From assembly GCA_934462775.1 (NCBI GenBank), contig CAKSIR010000007.1, forward strand, positions 1-32,506: a stretch of 32,506 nucleotides of DNA, written 5' to 3'. Below the pieces are notes generated by a model that was not told the DNA's origin, made no database searches, and saw only the letters and a program-made list of their open reading frames with translations. The stretch is from an uncultured Ruminiclostridium sp. GTDB lineage: Bacteria; Bacillota; Clostridia; Oscillospirales; Ruminococcaceae. Within the stretch, counting starts at the first letter, position 1, and each line of letters starts with the position of its first letter. Below, piece by piece: positions 15,841-24,746 of this stretch. The position numbers were made by a program, and so were the translations under genes.

Positions 15841-17788
15841 ATACGTTAAGTCGTTAAAAAAATATGAGATCGCTCTGCTGATTGCCAACGCGTTCATTTT
15901 GGCAGGAGTAATATGCTTTTGCTTTACAAAGGCAAATCTGTTCTTTAATTCGGATTCGTCGGCAGCAAATATGCTGGCAAGATGTATGACGGAAAACGGC
16001 AGTCTTTTCCCATCGGGGTGGGTATATTCAACTTCACCGATGGTGTGGTTTTTAAATATTCCTATTGCGTTCTTATCGTTGTTTATGTCCGATCAGCTGC
16101 TGATGCGCTCTATTTCGGTGCTGCTCTTTGTGATTATTGCAGTTGTGTCGATAGTTTTCCTGAGTAGAAGGGTTCTGAAAAACAACGCCTATCTGTACAT
16201 TATGCCGCTAATGATGTGCAGCATATCCAACGATTACAATGAAATGGTTTTTGCGCAGGCTGCATATCTGCCGAGCATTTTCATTATATGCTTTTCAATA
16301 GCCTTTTTCCTTGACGGCGTGGACGAGGACTTCCATATAACAAATAAAAAGAGCTTTGTTGTATTCATACTGCTGATAATAATGTTCTCGTTTTATTCCA
16401 TGAACAATCTTCAGCAGGTGGTATTCCCTATTTTAGGCTCAATTGTAATAAACTACCTGATAAAGCACCCGTCCGTATTTGAGAAGAAGAATTTAATTAA
16501 GACAATTATTACTGTAAGCCTAATTGTTATCGTATCTTTAGCGTGCGTTGTATCTACAAAAATTCTTTCCTCTAAATTTATTGATACATCGAACTACCTT
16601 TCGGAAATAACCAATTTCAACGGCGTTGACGGAATAACGGGCAGAATAGATATGCTGGTCGAGGCGCTGCTGTACAATATGGGAATAGAAGGGGGCGTGC
16701 CGCTGTTCACCGTAGACGGTGTAACAAACCTGGTGCGTATAGTTTTCAGCGCCGTTGTCTTTGTTATTCTGCCGATTTTAAGTCTGGCTAAGTTCAAGAA
16801 GTTCAGCTCTGCCGAAAGATTTATAGTTATTTTTCACTTCGTTTCCCTTGCAGAGGTATTGATAATCGGGCTGTTCTGCGCAATTCCCCACTATATGTCG
16901 CTGGCGAGATATTTGCTGCCGTCTATGTTTTCGAATTTCCTGGTTGCAGGCATATTCATGCACAGATTTATCGGTAAAACGCAGGTTTCAAGGACGGTTC
17001 TCGTTATTTCAATCTGTGTATCGGCAGTTTTATTAACGCTTCCGAAGTTTACCTGCCTCAAGGACTATAAGGAGGAATACAGCAAAAAGTACGCTATAAT
17101 CGACACGCTGGAGGAAAACGACCTGCAATACGGCTACGCTTCATTCTGGAATGCAGGCATATATACGGTTGCGTCGGATTTCAAGCTGCAAATAAACTCC
17201 GTAATATTAGAGGGTCATGATGTCACCCCTTATTATTGGCTGTGCGACAAAAAATACTATAAGGAAGAATATCACAGCGATAAAACGTTCCTGCTTCTCC
17301 AGAACGACGAGTACGAAACATACTACGGAAGCAATTATATGAATTTGGCTTACGGAGAGCCTATTGATGTAATAACCACCGATGCTTACACTATTCTGGT
17401 TTATGACTACAACATTGCCATGAATAATTTCAACGGAAATCCGGAAAAAAATATCATACCGTACATGAGCTGTACAGACGATGAAGCGATGCGGCTGAAT
17501 GACGGCTCTGTAAGCATAGCTCAGGGCAACATACTGTACGGCCCGTACTGGAATCTTGACGCAGGCAGCTACACCGTCGAGATAGAGGTTGAAAAAACCG
17601 ACGGCTGTATGCTTAGAATCACTTACGACTGCGGAAACGGCGAGCTTAAGACGCAGGCTCTGACAGCAGGGACAAACAGTATAGAATTTGATTTGGATCA
17701 GGGCTACTCCAGCGTAGAGTTTGTAATAACCAATTCGGGAGAAAGCCCGACAATAGTAAAAAGCGTAAAGTGCGCTTTTGCTGATTAA
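15833..17788 (+). CDS. Polytopic membrane protein, probable GT-C glycosyltransferase
   Basis: A 651-residue protein with roughly ten membrane segments in residues 11-405 and a soluble region from about 406 to the end. The first extracytoplasmic loop carries FNSDSS (38-43). An acidic residue in this loop is the usual catalytic signature of GT-C enzymes that take sugar from polyprenyl phosphate (ArnT/PMT type). The last 90 residues (about 560-651) form a beta-rich domain with YGPY (569-572), like that in the preceding 179-residue protein. With the GT2 and small flippase genes downstream it would complete an undecaprenyl-phosphate-sugar system acting outside the membrane. It could instead be a Wzy-like polymerase. 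Family assignment is moderate. The region looks more A/T-rich than its neighbours by eye. Confidence 0.68.
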   Translation: MIKYVKSLKKYEIALLIANAFILAGVICFCFTKANLFFNSDSSAANMLARCMTENGSLFPSGWVYSTSPMVWFLNIPIAFLSLFMSDQLLMRSISVLLFVIIAVVSIVFLSRRVLKNNAYLYIMPLMMCSISNDYNEMVFAQAAYLPSIFIICFSIAFFLDGVDEDFHITNKKSFVVFILLIIMFSFYSMNNLQQVVFPILGSIVINYLIKHPSVFEKKNLIKTIITVSLIVIVSLACVVSTKILSSKFIDTSNYLSEITNFNGVDGITGRIDMLVEALLYNMGIEGGVPLFTVDGVTNLVRIVFSAVVFVILPILSLAKFKKFSSAERFIVIFHFVSLAEVLIIGLFCAIPHYMSLARYLLPSMFSNFLVAGIFMHRFIGKTQVSRTVLVISICVSAVLLTLPKFTCLKDYKEEYSKKYAIIDTLEENDLQYGYASFWNAGIYTVASDFKLQINSVILEGHDVTPYYWLCDKKYYKEEYHSDKTFLLLQNDEYETYYGSNYMNLAYGEPIDVITTDAYTILVYDYNIAMNNFNGNPEKNIIPYMSCTDDEAMRLNDGSVSIAQGNILYGPYWNLDAGSYTVEIEVEKTDGCMLRITYDCGNGELKTQALTAGTNSIEFDLDQGYSSVEFVITNSGESPTIVKSVKCAFAD

Positions 17789-17826
17789 GGCAGCCTTGTA
17801 CAGCGGTAAAAGTGTAGGAGAATAGA

Positions 17827-19215
17827 ATGCAGAAAACTGTTTTTCAGCTCATAAACTCTCTGCGGCAAACATCATCAGCCGAGGAGATAAACGAAATTCT
17901 CGGCTGGATCGAAGAAAAAAACAAAAGCCTGAAGGTTTCCATAACAAAAAACAGGCTGTCTGAAAGCGGAAGCTGGTTTTATGACGATGAAAAAGGCGAA
18001 ATCCGAAACCAAAACAACAGCTTTTTCCAAATACGCGGACTTCGCCATTACAAGGACGGCAGGCTTGTCACCGAGCAGCCGATTATGATACAGGACGAAA
18101 TAGGCTATCTCGGAATAATCTGCAGGAATATCGGCGGAGTGCTTCATCTGCTTATGCAGGCTAAAATTGAACCCGGAAACGTAAACAAAATTCAGATTTC
18201 CCCCACCATACAGGCGACCAAGAGCAATTTCACCCGGAAGCATGGAGGAAAGCAGCCTGCCTATCTGGATTACTTCCTTAACGCGGACAGGCATACGGTT
18301 CTGTTTGATCAGATACAGTCTGAACAGTCCTCGCGTTTTCTCGGAAAGCGAAACCGAAACATAATGATAATTGTGGACGAGGAAATCGAGGTTCTGCCAA
18401 GTCACAGGTGGATGACCCTGGGACAAATCAAGCAGCTGATGAAAATAGACAACCTTGTGAATATGGATACGCGTACGGTTTTGTCGTGTATACCCTTTTC
18501 AATGTACAGTCTTACCGAAGAGGAACGCACTGAAATCAAAGCCATGTTTACGGACAAGGCGCTGTTTGAGTCAATGTTCTGCGGTACAGACCGGAATGCC
18601 TTTGTAAGAATTTTCAGATACATAAATAATTATAAAATGCTGTGCGCAGGTGAAAACCGCATAGTTCCGCTTAAGGAGCTTTCAAGCTGGAGCTTCACCG
18701 ACAGCGAAATTTCTCACAGAGATAAGTACCACTTCAAGGTTATTTTTGCCGACATCGAAATAGAGGGCCGCGAGGTCACCCACTGGACGCAGCCGCTTTT
18801 TGAGGCGGTAGGAATGGCGGTTTTTGGACTTATTTCTGCGAATTTTGACGGAAAAACGAAATTCCTTGTGCATTGTCTGCATGAGGCAGGCTGCTTTGAC
18901 AGTATGGAGCTTGCTCCCTCCGTGCAGCTTGAAGCGGGAGCAGATGAAAGCGAATATGACGAAATAGCCCGCTTTTTCTTTGATTGCCTGAAGAATGAAA
19001 GCTGTATTGCTGCAAATGTTGTTCTTTCGGAGGAGGGCGGCCGCTTTTATCGGGAGCAAAACAAAAACATTATAATCAGAACAGACCCGCATAAGGCTCC
19101 GTCACTGCCTGACGGATACTTCTGGGTGGATTACAGAACGCTTAACGAAATGGTGCAGTACAACAACGTTCTGAATATACAGCTTAGAAATTTACTGTCT
19201 TTATTGGAGATTTAA
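17827..19215 (+). CDS. NDP-hexose 2,3-dehydratase (EvaA-like)
   Basis: Cytoplasmic enzyme predicted to remove the 2-hydroxyl of dTDP-4-keto-6-deoxyglucose, giving an unstable 3,4-diketo-2,6-dideoxy sugar that the next enzyme reduces. The 462-residue protein has the family's twofold internal repeat. The first half carries QAKIEPGN (111-118) and SPTIQATKSNFTRKHGG (125-141); the second half carries HWTQPLFE followed by the degenerate equivalent LAPSVQLEAG. AGGAG precedes the ATG. The two ketoreductases follow with almost no gap, and RmlA/RmlB in the same operon supply the substrate. This family is known mainly from antibiotic deoxysugar pathways; here it sits in a polysaccharide operon. Confidence 0.92.
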   Translation: MQKTVFQLINSLRQTSSAEEINEILGWIEEKNKSLKVSITKNRLSESGSWFYDDEKGEIRNQNNSFFQIRGLRHYKDGRLVTEQPIMIQDEIGYLGIICRNIGGVLHLLMQAKIEPGNVNKIQISPTIQATKSNFTRKHGGKQPAYLDYFLNADRHTVLFDQIQSEQSSRFLGKRNRNIMIIVDEEIEVLPSHRWMTLGQIKQLMKIDNLVNMDTRTVLSCIPFSMYSLTEEERTEIKAMFTDKALFESMFCGTDRNAFVRIFRYINNYKMLCAGENRIVPLKELSSWSFTDSEISHRDKYHFKVIFADIEIEGREVTHWTQPLFEAVGMAVFGLISANFDGKTKFLVHCLHEAGCFDSMELAPSVQLEAGADESEYDEIARFFFDCLKNESCIAANVVLSEEGGRFYREQNKNIIIRTDPHKAPSLPDGYFWVDYRTLNEMVQYNNVLNIQLRNLLSLLEI

Positions 19216-19216
19216 A

Positions 19217-20230
19217 ATGAGTAAAATAAAAATTGGCGTGCTTTGCCCGTCGGAAATAGCATTCCGCAGGTTTATGCCTGCATTGAAAACGCTTGACAAT
19301 TTCAGCTATGTAGGACTTTCAGCGGCAACCGAACGGGAATTCAGCGGAGCTGACAGCGACGCGGTCATGGCGTCCGAGCTGGAAAAGGCGGAGAAATTCG
19401 CTGCGGAATACGGCGGAAAGGTTTTTTCCGGCTATGAAACGCTGATAAGCTCGGAGGAAATTGACGCGGTCTATATTCCGCTTCCGCCCGCGCTGCACTT
19501 CAAATGGGCAAAGAAAGCGCTGGAATCAGGCAAGCACGTTCTTCTTGAAAAGCCGTTTACCGCTTCCCTTTCCCATACGAAGGAGCTTATTTCAATTGCC
19601 GAAAGCAAGGGACTTGCCGTACATGAAAACTATATGTTTGCTTACCATACGCAGCTCGACTGGGTCAGGAGGCAAATAGAGGACGGCGTTATCGGCGACC
19701 TGCGGCTTATCAGAATAGATTTCGGATTTCCGTTCCGCGGCGCAAACGATTTCAGATACTGCAAGGCGCTGGGCGGCGGCGCACTGCTGGACTGCGGAGG
19801 ATATACGCTGAAGCTTGCGTCAATGCTGCTTGGCGATACCGCGAGGGTTACAGAATCTCAGCTTTGCGGAAAAGAGGGCTTTGAGGTTGATATTTACGGC
19901 AGCGCAACGCTGAAGAACAGCAATGGACTTACGGCGCAGGTGTCCTTCGGAATGGATAACAGCTATCGGTGCAGCCTTGATATATGGGGCAGCACAGGAA
20001 GCATTTACACAAACCGTATCCTCACGGCTCCTGCAGGGTACAATCCTGTAATGACAATACGAAATGCAGAAGGAGAAAAGACCATTGAGCTTCCGCCGGA
20101 CGACACCTTCAGAAAGTCGATAGCGGCATTCGGCGAGTGCATTTCCGACAGCGGCAAAAGGGCGGAGAAATACAGCGAGATAACAGATCAGAGCAGCTTG
20201 CTCGAAAACGTGCTTAAAGGAAAAGAATAA
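19217..20230 (+). CDS. Gfo/Idh/MocA-type 3-ketoreductase of deoxysugar synthesis
   Basis: NAD(P)H-dependent reductase predicted to reduce the C3 keto group of dTDP-3,4-diketo-2,6-dideoxyglucose. The 337-residue protein has an N-terminal Rossmann fold (MSKIKIGVLCPSEIAFRRFMPAL), the E111-K112-P113 motif with the catalytic-type lysine, and GGGALLDCGGY with Y196 in the place of the proposed acid of KijD10-like 3-ketoreductases. It starts one base after the dehydratase stop codon, with GGAG upstream. The pairing of 2,3-dehydratase and Gfo/Idh reductase is the standard order for 2,6-dideoxysugars. Stereochemistry at C3 cannot be deduced. Confidence 0.9.
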   Translation: MSKIKIGVLCPSEIAFRRFMPALKTLDNFSYVGLSAATEREFSGADSDAVMASELEKAEKFAAEYGGKVFSGYETLISSEEIDAVYIPLPPALHFKWAKKALESGKHVLLEKPFTASLSHTKELISIAESKGLAVHENYMFAYHTQLDWVRRQIEDGVIGDLRLIRIDFGFPFRGANDFRYCKALGGGALLDCGGYTLKLASMLLGDTARVTESQLCGKEGFEVDIYGSATLKNSNGLTAQVSFGMDNSYRCSLDIWGSTGSIYTNRILTAPAGYNPVMTIRNAEGEKTIELPPDDTFRKSIAAFGECISDSGKRAEKYSEITDQSSLLENVLKGKE

Positions 20231-21129
20231 TGTCAAAAGTTTCAATAATCGGCGCTAACGGCTATATAGCCAGAAATTTGTATTATCATCTCAGCGGGCT
20301 AAAGGAAGCAGATGAAATCTATCTTTATGACTGCTTTGATGAATCAGCGGATAAAAATGTAAATTATACCAAGGTTGATATACTGAATCGCGAGGATCTG
20401 TGCAAGGTAAATTTCGACTGCGACTATATTTTTTTCATGGCGGGTAAAACAGGCACGGCGGCAGGCTTTGATAATTACAGAACCTTTATCGGAGTCAATG
20501 AAATCGGGCTGCTGAATTTTATTGACGAATACCGTAAACAGTCCTCCAAGGCGAAGATTGTTTTCCCGTCAACAAGATTGATTTATCGCGGAAGCGATCA
20601 GCTTCTACCTGAGAACGCGGAAAAGGAATTCAAGACGGTTTACTCGATTAACAAATTTGCCTGCGAAAATTACCTTAAGCAGTACAGCGCCATGTTTGGA
20701 ATAAGATACTGCATTTTTAGGATATGCGTCCCTTACGGAACGAGAATAGACGGCGCAAGCTCATACGGAACCGCTGAATTTATGGTGAAACAGGCAATGA
20801 CAAACCGCGAGATCACTTTATACGGCGACGGCAGCATCAGAAGAACATGGACGCATATTGACGATATATGCAGGGCGCTGATTTGCGGAGCGTTCTCGGA
20901 AGCCTGCACAAATGACGTGTTCAATATAGGCGGAGATAATCTCAGCCTTAAGGAGGTTGCGGAAATGATTTGCAGCGAATATAACGCGTCCGTAAAATTC
21001 GTTCCGTGGCCTGAGCAGTCATTGGCAATTGAGTCGGGAAGCACTGTTTTCGATGACTCAAAATTTGTTTCCGCGACGGGATTTAAATATATTCGTCATC
21101 TAAAAAAATGGGAAAGGAATGATTTATAA
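20230..21129 (+). CDS. SDR-family NDP-sugar 4-ketoreductase
   Basis: Extended short-chain dehydrogenase of 299 residues, predicted to reduce the 4-keto group and finish dTDP-2,6-dideoxy-D-hexose. It has the nucleotide loop GANGYIA (8-14), FPSTRLIYRG (112-121) and the catalytic-type Y138-SIN-K142. The gene overlaps the 3-ketoreductase stop by one base. No 3,5- or 5-epimerase is encoded nearby, so the sugar should stay in the D series, for example olivose, oliose or boivinose type. The SDR family also includes epimerases; the reductase role comes from context. Confidence 0.8.
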   Translation: MSKVSIIGANGYIARNLYYHLSGLKEADEIYLYDCFDESADKNVNYTKVDILNREDLCKVNFDCDYIFFMAGKTGTAAGFDNYRTFIGVNEIGLLNFIDEYRKQSSKAKIVFPSTRLIYRGSDQLLPENAEKEFKTVYSINKFACENYLKQYSAMFGIRYCIFRICVPYGTRIDGASSYGTAEFMVKQAMTNREITLYGDGSIRRTWTHIDDICRALICGAFSEACTNDVFNIGGDNLSLKEVAEMICSEYNASVKFVPWPEQSLAIESGSTVFDDSKFVSATGFKYIRHLKKWERNDL

Positions 21130-22060
21130 TATGAAGATTTCTTTTGCTGTTCCCTGTTACAGAAGCGAGCATACTATCAGAAAGGTCGTCGACGAGGTAA
21201 GGGCGGCAATCAGACCGGGCGACGACTATGAAATAGTAATGGTCAGCGATCACTCGCCTGACAATGTTTTTGAGGTTATAAAGGAGCTTTGCCGCGAGGA
21301 TCCAAAGCTCAAGGGAGCTCAGCTGTCAAGAAATTTCGGGCAGCACTGTGCGCTTATGGCTGCGTATTCACTGTGTACGGGGGACGTTGTTGTAACAATC
21401 GACGACGACGGACAGATTCCCGTTGACGAAACATATTCCCTTATTGACAAGATAAACGAAGGGTACGACGTAGTGTACGGCTACTATCACAACAAAAAGG
21501 ACGGATTCTTCCGCAAAATAGGAAGTAAGGTCAACAACAAAATGGCTGAATCGATGATAAGCAAGCCTAAGAACCTCATTGTAACCAGCTTTTTTGCAGC
21601 TAAGAAATACATAATCGGTGAAATGCTCAACTACAAGAATTCATTCCCATATATATGGGGTCTTGTATTCAGAACGACGCAAAATATAGGCAACGTACCT
21701 GTTACTCACCGTAAGAGAGAAGAGGGAAAATCGGGATATACTCTGTCGAAGCTGATTTCGTTGTGGATGAACGGCTTTACGGCGTTTTCGGTTAAGCCTT
21801 TGAGAATTGCTTCCGTGTGCGGTATTATTACCGCTCTCGGCGGATTTGGATTCGGAATTTTCACGATTATCAATAAAATCCTCAATCCTGATATTGCGGT
21901 CGGATACAGCTCGCTGATGGCGGTGCTCCTTTTTATAGGCGGAATGGTTATGATTATGCTCGGTCTGATAGGAGAATACATCGGACGCATCTATATTTCA
22001 ATCAATAATTCGCCGCAGTATGTAATCAGCGAAACGGTAAACATATCAAAAACAGATTAA
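21119..22060 (+). CDS. GT2 polyprenyl-phosphate glycosyltransferase (ArnC/GtrB-like)
   Basis: Membrane-anchored GT-A transferase predicted to move a sugar from an NDP donor to undecaprenyl phosphate on the cytoplasmic face. Residues 1-225 form the catalytic domain, with the DDD motif at D95-D97 (TIDDDGQ). Two membrane helices lie at about 232-254 and 262-288, and the tail contains IGRIY, a typical ArnC/GtrB/DPM1-like layout. Length is 313 residues from ATG 21119, which overlaps the previous gene by 11 bases. ATG 21131 (MKISFAVPCY) is an equally plausible start and matches the usual family N-terminus. The adjacent deoxysugar genes and ArnE/F-like genes suggest that the dideoxyhexose is its substrate. 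Confidence 0.9.
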   Translation: MIYNMKISFAVPCYRSEHTIRKVVDEVRAAIRPGDDYEIVMVSDHSPDNVFEVIKELCREDPKLKGAQLSRNFGQHCALMAAYSLCTGDVVVTIDDDGQIPVDETYSLIDKINEGYDVVYGYYHNKKDGFFRKIGSKVNNKMAESMISKPKNLIVTSFFAAKKYIIGEMLNYKNSFPYIWGLVFRTTQNIGNVPVTHRKREEGKSGYTLSKLISLWMNGFTAFSVKPLRIASVCGIITALGGFGFGIFTIINKILNPDIAVGYSSLMAVLLFIGGMVMIMLGLIGEYIGRIYISINNSPQYVISETVNISKTD

Positions 22061-22103
22061 CCCCAATCGCGCCGTATATCATTGCTTACAGGAGGCAGTA
22101 AAT

Positions 22104-22457
22104 GTGAAAAAGGCAATTCCGTATTTTATTCTGCATTTAATAATTCTTTTTTACTCATTCAGCAGTATCTGCTCCAAATTGGCGTCGTCAAAGGAATTTC
22201 TTTCCTTGGAATGGTGCTTGCTGTATGGACTTGTGATACTTTTTCTCGGAATATACGCCATAGTCTGGCAGCAAATTCTGAGAAAGATAAACCTGAATGT
22301 AGCTTATGCCAGCAAGGCAGTAACGCTGATATGGGGAACGATTTGGGGCGTCTTGATCTTCAAAGAAACCATAACATGGAACAACATTGTTGGCGGAATC
22401 ATTGTTATTGCCGGAGTTATTTTAGTCGGAGTAGGCGGTGATAAAAAGAATGAGTGA
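22104..22457 (+). CDS. Small EamA/SMR-family flippase subunit (ArnE-like)
   Basis: A 117-residue protein with four membrane segments, the size and layout of small multidrug-resistance/ArnE proteins. It ends TITWNNIVGGIIVIAGVILVGV, the typical last helix of the family. It starts at GTG, with GGAGG 8 bases upstream; no in-frame ATG is better. It overlaps the next small flippase gene, as expected for a two-subunit complex. Predicted role: with its partner, flips undecaprenyl-phosphate-sugar made by the preceding GT2 to the outer membrane face. A drug-efflux role is unlikely in this context. Confidence 0.82.
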   Translation: MKKAIPYFILHLIILFYSFSSICSKLASSKEFLSLEWCLLYGLVILFLGIYAIVWQQILRKINLNVAYASKAVTLIWGTIWGVLIFKETITWNNIVGGIIVIAGVILVGVGGDKKNE

Positions 22458-22800
22458 ATTGGCTTTATATTCTCTGATAATGGTTTCAGGCTGTCTGGTA
22501 GCGGCATTTTCTCAGATTATGCTGAAAAAAAGCGCTGAAAAGCAATACGAAAGCAAGCTGAAGGAATATCTGAATCCGCTGGTTATTATAGCGTATATCT
22601 TATTTTTCGGCACAACGTTCATATCCATGTACGCCTTAAAGGTTGTTCCGCTTTCAATGGCGCCGATTCTTGAGGCAAGCGGATATATCTTTGTCGCAGT
22701 GCTGAGCTACATTTTTCTGAAAGAAAAGCTGACGAAAAAGCAGCTTGTAGGCATGGCGCTTATACTTGCGGGCATTGTAGTTTATTCATTAAAATTTTAG
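22450..22800 (+). CDS. Small EamA/SMR-family flippase subunit (ArnF-like)
   Basis: Second four-helix small transporter subunit, 116 residues from ATG 22450. A GTG at 22438 would add four residues. The ATG overlaps the end of the partner gene by 8 bases, and the protein from it begins MSELALYSLIM, like ArnF/EamA proteins. Family-like features are SQIMLKKSA near the N-terminus, P-L-S-x-A-P-I-L-E-A in the third helix, and FLKEKLTKKQLVGMALILAGI in the last. Predicted to pair with the 117-residue protein as a heterodimeric lipid-linked-sugar flippase. Confidence 0.82.
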   Translation: MSELALYSLIMVSGCLVAAFSQIMLKKSAEKQYESKLKEYLNPLVIIAYILFFGTTFISMYALKVVPLSMAPILEASGYIFVAVLSYIFLKEKLTKKQLVGMALILAGIVVYSLKF

Positions 22801-22810
22801 GAGATAATTC

Positions 22811-23689
22811 ATGAAAGGTATAATTCTTGCAGGCGGAAAAGGCACCCGCCTTTATCCAAGCACAATTGCAGTAAGCAAGCAGCTGCTGCCAATATACGAC
22901 AAACCGCTTATTTATTATCCGCTGTCGGTTCTTCTGCTGGCGGGAATAAGGGACATTCTGGTCATTTCAACACCTGAGGACACTCCGAATTACGAGAAGC
23001 TTCTCGGCGACGGCAGCCGCATCGGAATACACATTGAGTACAAGGTGCAGGACACTCCGCGCGGACTGGCGGACGCGTTTATTCTCGGCGCGGAATTCAT
23101 AGGCAGCGACAGCGTGTGTCTTGTTCTTGGCGACAACGTTTTCTACGGACAGGGATTCAGCGCCTACATAAAAAAGGCGGTTTCTCAGATTGAAAACGGC
23201 GGAGCGACAATATTCGGCTATCCTGTTGCAAATCCCAGAGAGTTCGGCGTGGTTGAATTTGATGAAAACAATAAGGTAATTTCAATCGAAGAAAAGCCTT
23301 CGGAGCCAAAGTCCAGCTATGCGGTACCCGGACTTTATTTCTATGACAACAACGTAGTTGAAATTGCAAAAAATGTTACTCCGTCTGCGAGAGGCGAGAT
23401 TGAGATAACCTCGATAAACAATCGCTATCTGACGGACGGAAAGCTTAACGTAACTCTTATGGGACGCGGAATGGCATGGCTTGACACGGGTTCGCCGAAG
23501 GGAATGCTAAAGGCTGCGGAATTTGTGCAGACCGTACAGGATATGCAGGGATTTTACATTTCCTGTATTGAGGAAATCGCGTGGCGCCGCGGATTTATAA
23601 GCACCGAGCAGCTTCGCTTGCTGGGTGAAGAAATGAAAATGACGGCGTACGGCCAATATCTTATAAAGCTTTCGGAGGACAGACAATGA
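22811..23689 (+). CDS. rmlA: Glucose-1-phosphate thymidylyltransferase
   Basis: Makes dTDP-glucose from glucose-1-phosphate and dTTP, opening the deoxysugar branch. The 292-residue protein has [10 protein letters not shown] (7-16) and [14 protein letters not shown] (26-39), with a later VLGDNVFYG block, all standard for RmlA. AGGAGA precedes the ATG by 7 bases. It overlaps rmlB by four bases (ATGA). No rmlC or rmlD follows, so dTDP-L-rhamnose is not completed by genes in this window; the product probably feeds the 2,3-dehydratase branch upstream. Confidence 0.96.
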   Translation: MKGIILAGGKGTRLYPSTIAVSKQLLPIYDKPLIYYPLSVLLLAGIRDILVISTPEDTPNYEKLLGDGSRIGIHIEYKVQDTPRGLADAFILGAEFIGSDSVCLVLGDNVFYGQGFSAYIKKAVSQIENGGATIFGYPVANPREFGVVEFDENNKVISIEEKPSEPKSSYAVPGLYFYDNNVVEIAKNVTPSARGEIEITSINNRYLTDGKLNVTLMGRGMAWLDTGSPKGMLKAAEFVQTVQDMQGFYISCIEEIAWRRGFISTEQLRLLGEEMKMTAYGQYLIKLSEDRQ

Positions 23690-24711
23690 AAATAATAGTT
23701 ACCGGCGGCGCCGGATTTATCGGCGGAAACTTTGTACACTATATGCTGAAAAAATATGAGGATTACAGAATAATCTGCCTTGACTGCCTTACTTACGCAG
23801 GCAATATGGAAACCCTTGCGCCTGTAATGGACAACCCGAATTTCCGCTTCTGCAAGGTGGATATAACCGACCGTGAGGCTGTTTACAGAGTTTTCGAGGA
23901 GGAGCGCCCCGACATTGTTGTGAACTTTGCGGCAGAAAGCCATGTTGACCGCTCAATTGAAAACCCCGGAGTTTTCCTTAATACGAATATTATGGGAACG
24001 GCGGTAATGATGGACGCCTGCCGCAAATACGGCATCAGGCGCTATCATCAGGTTTCCACCGACGAGGTTTACGGCGATTTGCCGCTGGACAGACCCGACC
24101 TTTTCTTTACGGAGGAAACGCCTATCCATACCTCAAGCCCATATTCCGCCTCAAAGGCAAGCGCAGATCTGCTTGTTCAGGCATATCACAGGACTTTCGG
24201 ACTGCCTGTAACAATTTCCCGCTGCTCGAACAATTACGGTCCGTATCACTTCCCTGAGAAGCTTATTCCGCTGATGATTGCCAACGCTCTGAACAACAAG
24301 CCGCTGCCTGTTTACGGAGAAGGGCTCAACGTCCGCGACTGGCTTTATGTTGAGGATCACTGCCGTGCCATTGACCTTATCATTCATAAAGGAACGGTAG
24401 GAGAGGTATACAATATCGGCGGCCACAACGAAATGAAGAACATCGACATTGTAAAAATAATCTGCAAGGCGCTGGGCAAGCCCGAAAGCCTTATTACCTA
24501 CGTTGCCGATAGAAAAGGGCACGATATGCGCTATGCAATCGACCCGACCAAAATACATAACGAGCTTGGCTGGCTGCCCGAAACGAAATTCGCCGACGGT
24601 ATTAAGAAAACAATTCAGTGGTATCTTGACAATAAGCCATGGTGGGAGCATATCATCAACGGCGAATATCAGGAATATTACAAAAGAATGTACGAAAACC
24701 GCAATGCATAA
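23686..24711 (+). CDS. rmlB: dTDP-glucose 4,6-dehydratase
   Basis: Converts dTDP-glucose to dTDP-4-keto-6-deoxyglucose, the substrate of the 2,3-dehydratase in this operon. The 341-residue SDR protein has GGAGFIG (7-13), the catalytic T125-D126-E127 within VSTDEVYGD, and Y153-SAS-K157, all as in RmlB. It is the last gene of the plus-strand operon and ends three bases before the bidirectional terminator shared with the convergent flippase gene. Confidence 0.96.
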   Translation: MKIIVTGGAGFIGGNFVHYMLKKYEDYRIICLDCLTYAGNMETLAPVMDNPNFRFCKVDITDREAVYRVFEEERPDIVVNFAAESHVDRSIENPGVFLNTNIMGTAVMMDACRKYGIRRYHQVSTDEVYGDLPLDRPDLFFTEETPIHTSSPYSASKASADLLVQAYHRTFGLPVTISRCSNNYGPYHFPEKLIPLMIANALNNKPLPVYGEGLNVRDWLYVEDHCRAIDLIIHKGTVGEVYNIGGHNEMKNIDIVKIICKALGKPESLITYVADRKGHDMRYAIDPTKIHNELGWLPETKFADGIKKTIQWYLDNKPWWEHIINGEYQEYYKRMYENRNA

Positions 24712-24713
24712 TA

Positions 24714-24746
24714 AAAAAGAACGCTCTATTTCGGAGCGTTCTTTTT
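24714..24746. terminator. Bidirectional terminator between convergent operons
   Basis: A perfect 13-bp inverted repeat (24714-24726 with 24734-24746, core AGAACGCTC / GAGCGTTCT, 7-nt loop), flanked by a T-run on each strand. It follows rmlB on the plus strand. On the minus strand it overlaps the last codons of the flippase gene, whose TAG stop (24726-24728) sits at the stem-loop junction. It should end both operons. Confidence 0.9.

Noticed and set aside
22082..22441. A 119-codon frame overlapping the ArnE-like gene
   Set aside because: It is in another frame, rich in Asn, His, Cys and Arg, with no membrane pattern. The 22104 GTG frame has the clear family signature and a GGAGG site.
24151..24651. 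A 166-codon minus-strand frame
   Set aside because: It is the antisense shadow of rmlB.
22811..24711. dTDP-L-rhamnose pathway
   Set aside because: RmlC and RmlD are not encoded in the window, and the linked 2,3-dehydratase points to a dideoxysugar instead.
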